Below are positions 59,500 through 64,000 of a stretch of 64,000 nucleotides of DNA, in pieces. Below the pieces are notes generated by a model. The model worked only from the letters and a program-made list of their open reading frames with translations, searched no databases and was not told where the DNA came from. Position 1 is the first letter of the stretch. Each line of letters begins with the position of its first letter. Origin of the DNA: Cyathus striatus (Eukaryota > Basidiomycota > Agaricomycetes > Agaricales > Nidulariaceae). Location of the stretch: NCBI GenBank assembly GCA_025738555.1, contig JAOVFP010000010.1:992001-1056000 (forward strand), given 5' to 3'. The position numbers and the translations under genes are program-made.

Positions 59500-60050
59500 T
59501 CACCCATGACACCAGATATGCCAATAGCCCAGGAATATGGAGTGATGCTCAGGTTGAAGCTTGGAAAGAGGTATGTTGTTCTTCCACTGTTCTGCTACAC
59601 ATTACAATTAACCCTACATGCTTTTCTATAGATAGTAGATGCAGTGCATGCAATAGGTGGCTACATCTACTCCCAAATCATCACAATAGGCCATGCAGCC
59701 CAACTCTCTGGTCTCAAGGCAGACAACATAACCCCCATCAGATCCCCTATCCCACTATCTACCCAGACTCTTCTAATCCCACATTAACTGTAAGAGTTGG
59801 GTTAAGGTTTACAGTAGTACATAAGTAGACTTGCTTACATCACCACTTTTTAGTCTTTCTTACCGTCATCCCTATGCCTGTGTAGCTAGTTTCTCCCTAT
59901 AGAACTGGTCTTATGCACTTGGGACTGAGGAAGGCTCACCCTGTGGAGGACTACACCTCTACATTAACTCACCATACTTGAAATCCATTCCTACATCAAC
60001 CAATTCGCAATTGCAGCTAAGAATACTATATGTGCCAGAGTGTTATAGCT
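59500..60050 (+). pseudogene. Old yellow enzyme pseudogene, copy C
   Basis: Fragments read YANSPGIWSDAQVEAWKE (59516-59572), an intron, then VDAVHA and GGYIYSQIITIGHAAQLSGL (59635-59720), and later a LTILEIHSYINQFAIAAKNT-like stretch (59960-60040). It retains the GGYIYS region deleted in copy B and has lost nearly all CpGs (TG or CA at matching positions). About 170 bp of unrelated sequence interrupts it near 59780-59950. Confidence 0.7.
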
Positions 60051-60269
60051 GTATTGTTATTGGGTGGTTGTTAATGTATAGGCCTAGAGTTTAAGAAGGA
60101 TTTTGTATTATATTTATGATATAGATATTTTAAAGTGTTAATATTTTTTCTTAAATGAGACATAATGTGTAAGCACAAGGCTTGCACATTCTCTCCTTGT
60201 GATGTCTTCAGCTGCAACAGCATCAGTGCTATGTCAACATTCCATGTTGTTCTCACTTTATCTAGAGTA

Positions 60270-60835
60270 CAGTGCTTGTCTGAAAGGTATATAACTTCCC
60301 TCCTTGCTATTTCCCTACTTGTCTCTAGCATTCAAGCTGCTCCTAGCACACAGGACTCTGTCATTGCTGATGGTATTCACCATTCAGATCCCCTGGTGTT
60401 ACATTATCACACTTCCTGCTAACCCCAAGAAGGGACAGAGGGGACAATTCTGCACACCCCTCATTCCTACTGACAGCTCAAAGTGCTTTACCAGCTAGAA
60501 CTCCAGCATTCCCCTCACTGGTGTTGATCTCTTCAGGGATTAAGGCTTCAACATTTTTGAAATTTATAGTTCTGACATTGGTGCCTTCTCCTACATTGGT
60601 ATCATTGACAATAATATTTGTTTGGCCACCCCTAATGGTACCTTCACTGTATGTTCTCTCCCCACTGGCCACAATCAACCTTTAGGACCCTACTCCAATC
60701 TCCAGTTTCACTGGCCGCAATGCCTTCCATGAGATCTTGCTGACTACTGGAAAGAATGGCATCATTGACTTCAATATCACCAATAAAGTCACTAGAGAGC
60801 ACCTTTTGGCCTTCCTTTACTGCAGTCATAAATAA
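60270..60835 (+). pseudogene. Small secreted protein, pseudogene copy C
   Basis: This aligns with 3463-4100 and 19780-20390. The signal-peptide region is frameshifted, the KKGQRGQFCTPLIPTDSSK segment is retained, and the TAG shared with A and B occurs at 60496-60498. GKNGIIDFNITNKVTREHLL matches near the end. It stops where the DUF6533 gene would follow; that gene is absent here. Confidence 0.6.
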
Positions 60836-60904
60836 TTTCCATATCATATAAGGTAGATGACATTCATAAACAACTAACATCACATGATGAGTGTGATATG
60901 CAGT

Positions 60905-61125
60905 ACTTTACCCTCCCCCCCAATTTCCGGACAGACTCCGGATGGACAAGAAAATGTCCAGAATTTCCGGGTGGACTCCATATCAAAACCAGATTTTCCA
61001 GATGGAATCCACATGGAACACAGATTTTCTGGATGGAGTCCGGATGGACAAGATAATTTCCGGACAAAGTCCACATTGAGTCCATGTTAAAGAATATTTT
61101 TTCTGGGTGGAATCCAGGTGGAATG
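60905..61125. repeat. TCCGGATGGA/TCCAGGTGGA-type array, CpG-rich variant
   Basis: TTTCCGGACAGACTCCGGAT, GGATGGAGTCCGGATGGACA and similar words repeat. The units are the CpG-containing form of the TCCAGGTGGA arrays. Confidence 0.8.
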
Positions 61126-61164
61126 AGAAATTTTCCAATTGATGGGTTTTCCCATAGTCACATC

Positions 61165-61500
61165 TAGTGTGACACTGTGTGCTGAGTGTGACACCGTGTG
61201 CTTACATGTTGAGTGTGACACTACGTGTTGAGTGTGACACTACGTGTTGAGTGTGACACTACGTGTTGAGTGTGACACTACGTGTTGAGTGTGACACTAC
61301 GTGTTGAGTGTGACACTACGTGTTGAGTGTGACACTACGTGTTGAGTGTGACACTACGTGTTGAGTGTGACACTACATGTTGAGTGTGACACTACGTGTT
61401 GAGTGTGACACTACGTGTTGAGTGTGACACTACGTGTTGAGTGTGACACTACGTGTTGAGTGTGACACTACGTGTTGAGTGTGACACTAAGCGAAAAGTG
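61165..61500. repeat. 19-bp satellite, GTGTTGAGTGTGACACTAC, ~16 units
   Basis: From about 61206 the 19-bp unit repeats almost perfectly to 61490, with one ACTACATG variant. This is the most homogeneous array in the window and most units retain a CpG (CTACGTG). It is the reverse complement of the GTAGTGTCACACTCAACAC type seen at 61596 onward. Confidence 0.95.
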
Positions 61501-61595
61501 TGACACCATGTGAAAGAAGTGTCATTATGTAAAAAGATACTGTGACACTATGTGAAATTGACAAGTGTGATACTAAGCGAACATTGTGATGCCTG
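61501..61595. other. Spacer between opposed satellites
   Basis: Decayed units (GTGACACTATGTGAAA, GTGTGATACTAAGCG) form the centre of the inversion between the two arrays. Confidence 0.6.
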
Positions 61596-61944
61596 TGTGT
61601 CACACTCAACACATCATGTCACACTCAACACACAGTGTCACACTCAACACATCATGTCACAGTTCTCACATTCAACACTCAGTGTCACATGCAACACATC
61701 ATGTCACACTCAACACACGGTGTCACACTCAACACATTGTGTCACACTTAATGCACAGTGTCACACTTAATGCACAGTGTCACACTTAATGCACAGTGTC
61801 ACACTTAATGCACAGTGTCACACTTAATGCATAGTGTCACACTCAATGTGTAGTGTCACATTCAATGCATCATGTCACACTCAACACACAGTGTCACACT
61901 CAACACATAGTGTCATGCTCAACACATGGTGTCACACTTAACGC
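61596..61944. repeat. GTGTCACACTCAACACA satellite, opposite orientation
   Basis: There are about 17 units of 19-21 bp. It continues after the solo LTR at 63377-63570, so both were one array. Confidence 0.9.
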
Positions 61945-63376
61945 TGTGACGCCGCTTGCGCATTTAGGTGTAAAATTGTGCATTTTTATCATTTTCAGCA
62001 TTAAAGCTGAACACATTGAGGAAGCCCATATAATAAATAAAGATCCATGGACTGCTATTTAATAGCAAGCACTCAACAAATTGACTTAATATTCATAGTC
62101 ATATACCATCTACAAATATACTTATACAGTATAAGTGCTCCAATGTCCAACCTACCACTAACCTGGAAATAAAGGAATGAGAATATAATCATTAAAATGG
62201 ACCGCTTTAGCATCAGTCACATGACTTGTACAGGTGTTTGTTATGTTCTAAGACCGATATAATTGTTTATTTGGCAACAGGAATGATATTAAACAATTAG
62301 TCAGACATGATATAATGGAATATTAATAAGGAAATCTATGCATTACTCGGAGTACAAAACTCTACAGAATGTAAATATTGGTCTATGAGTAATACATACC
62401 TCTAATGAATGAAATCTATTCTAAAGAACAAGTGTAATATGCTGTATCAATGGTAAATTGCAGTAATGGAATAATCAGCATATATTCTGAGGGCATACAG
62501 AGGTCAAATCTCCATGAAAATGGATGACCTTGGGCTCGTTCCGAAGCTAGAAAGAAACACATGTTAATCGACCATGATTAGCAATGCAACGGACGGGATT
62601 CCGGCCGATATAAGGCTGATAAACCAATCAGATATGTAAATGATGCTTATCTACCAGAAATAGCATTGATAAGGACATCTAAGGTCCTGAAACATAGGAG
62701 ATTGGTTATGAATGATTAATGCGCAGTGCTTCACAGCCTGGACCTGGGTAATAATATTACCAATAGTAATGAGGATCTGACTAATAGATGAGAGTAGTGT
62801 TTCCATATGTTTTCACTGTACATATTTAGTATTTATGATCTGAGAACTTGCTTTGTAATATGTTTTTCAATTCTGTATATAACTAGGTACATTAGAGGGT
62901 GGCAAAGGAAGCAGCTTAGCGCCTTTCTTGCCCAGTACATAGGTATAGGGTAGTGGTTTTGGTCTAGGTGTTTCAAAGGAATTTAAAGTGATTTTATCGG
63001 AATTGTGTGTTTACTACAAAGTACAAAGGACTGAGATTCCAGTGAGGGTCTAGTATTTGGGATTTTGAGTAAAGCGAAATCAAGGAAAGCAAAGGGTTGC
63101 TTTCAACCAGTTCGAAGGATTTAAGTTAGCACAAAGGTGTTAATTAAAGTCTTGCAATTTCGGAGTAGTACAAAGAGTATTACTTCTTTTTCTTACAATA
63201 AATCATTATTGTTTCGGTTCATTTGGGATTGAAAAGCGAACTTAAAGATACCTTAACATAAAGAGGAGCACTACCTTACCCGTCACTCGCATTTTCGGAG
63301 TTTTTGTACAAGTTAGAAGTGATCTTGCTGTGGAAACATAGCAGAATTTACATCTAGAATACAAGTACCCGTTTCA
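61945..63376 (+). mobile_element. Solo LTR, 1432 bp, inside the satellite; target duplication ACGC
   Basis: It starts TGTGACGCC and ends CGTTTCA; ACGC flanks it at 61941-61944 and 63377-63380 (AACGC if the last A is counted as duplicated). Satellite units continue on both sides. It matches the interrupted LTR at 52380-56989. It retains CpGs. Confidence 0.85.
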
Positions 63377-63570
63377 ACGCACAGTGTCACACTTAATGCA
63401 TAGTATCATACTCAATGTGTAGTGTCACATTCAATGCATCATGTTACACTCAATGCTTGGTGTCACACTTAACACATAGTGTCACACTCAATGCATCATG
63501 TCACACTCAGCACATAGTGATATGCTCAATGCATAGTATCACACTCAGCACACAGTGTCACACTTGACAT
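63377..63570. repeat. GTGTCACACT satellite, continuation
   Basis: Units such as AGTGTCACACTTAATGCATA resume right after the LTR and end near 63570. Confidence 0.85.
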
Positions 63571-63777
63571 AGTCATAGAAGTTGTGAACTGTACAGCATG
63601 TGCCCATGCACAAGCTAGCCATAGTGTAATAGTTATGCACACTATCCACTATCATGTGAATGGGTGTTATGTAATCATCACAACAATACTGGTTCAAACT
63701 ATGCAACTATGCCATGCTCTACTAATTTATTTATGATACAAGTAAAATAAGTAATAAACTACTAATTAATACAAGCT
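63571..63777. other. Short spacer, no gene
   Basis: AT-rich sequence without recognisable content. Confidence 0.3.
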
Positions 63778-64000
63778 ACCTGGAATCCATGTGGATTCCA
63801 GGTGGAGTCTGGTATAGCAAATTCCTTCGGAATTCTGGCTGAAAGGCAGAATTTAAGCACCCGGACCAGAAAACTAAAATTTGGCTGGTGTCTCTGCCAA
63901 AACAAGTCCACCTGGAGTCCGGATGGAGTCTGTGGAATGGCCGGAAATTCCGTGGAAATTCCGTGGACTTTCCGGGGAGTCTGCAGATTCCGTCCAGACT
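63778..64000. repeat. TCCAGGTGGA/TCCGGATGGA-type array at the window edge
   Basis: CTGGAATCCATGTGGATTCC, AGTCCACCTGGAGTCCGGAT and GGAAATTCCGTGG words repeat up to the end of the window and probably continue outside it. Confidence 0.8.

Overview
The window looks like nuclear DNA of a basidiomycete (mushroom-type) fungus. The support is: genes cut by many ~45-65 bp GT..AG introns; a DUF6533-type membrane protein; a CxC5/CxC6 cysteine-cluster protein of the kind associated with KDZ transposases; Kre9/Knh1-like and old-yellow-enzyme-like genes of mushroom type; and a heavy transposon load. No bacterial signals, rRNA, tRNA or CRISPR were seen. The species cannot be named from sequence alone.

Layout. 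Left third (1-27 kb): a gene block has been duplicated several times. The unit is old yellow enzyme (OYE, +), a small secreted protein (+), a DUF6533 seven-helix-type membrane protein (+) and a Kre9/Knh1-like secreted protein (-). Copy A lies at about 1.9-7.1 kb and copy B at 17.9-23.8 kb. Rearranged remnants lie at 9.5-12.7, 24.9-26.8, 57.6 and 59.5-60.8 kb. Only the two DUF6533 genes read as intact 9-exon genes (283 and 282 aa); the other members are pseudogenes. Two unrecognised minus-strand gene-like regions and a ~95-bp minisatellite lie at 15.7-17.6 kb.

Middle (27-45 kb): CpG-poor repeat territory. It holds several solo LTRs, a PIF/Harbinger-like transposase split in two by about 3.2 kb of satellite-bearing DNA, and a minus-strand gene that may be the Harbinger accessory gene.

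Right centre (45-50.2 kb): two minus-strand multi-exon genes. One is the CxC5/CxC6 gene, nearly complete but with one TGA. The other is an unrecognised repeat-rich protein gene with two TGAs. Between them is an unusual array of paired hairpins that share a TGTTGAA loop.

Right end (50.8-64 kb): GC-rich minisatellites; an LTR into which a 3.34-kb Tc1/mariner-type element (TA target duplication, 22-bp perfect inverted ends) has inserted; OYE and secreted-protein relics; a 121-bp higher-order tandem repeat; and GTGTCACAC-type satellites in opposite orientations, one array split by a 1.43-kb solo LTR with an ACGC target duplication.

Two themes tie the window together. CpG sites are being lost as TpG/CpA, and most clear premature stops in transposon genes are TGA where CGA (Arg) is expected, which fits methylation-driven decay. 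Relative ages can be read from nested insertions and from retained CpG. Exon boundaries were assigned by eye; functions are inferred from recognised motifs, not from searches.
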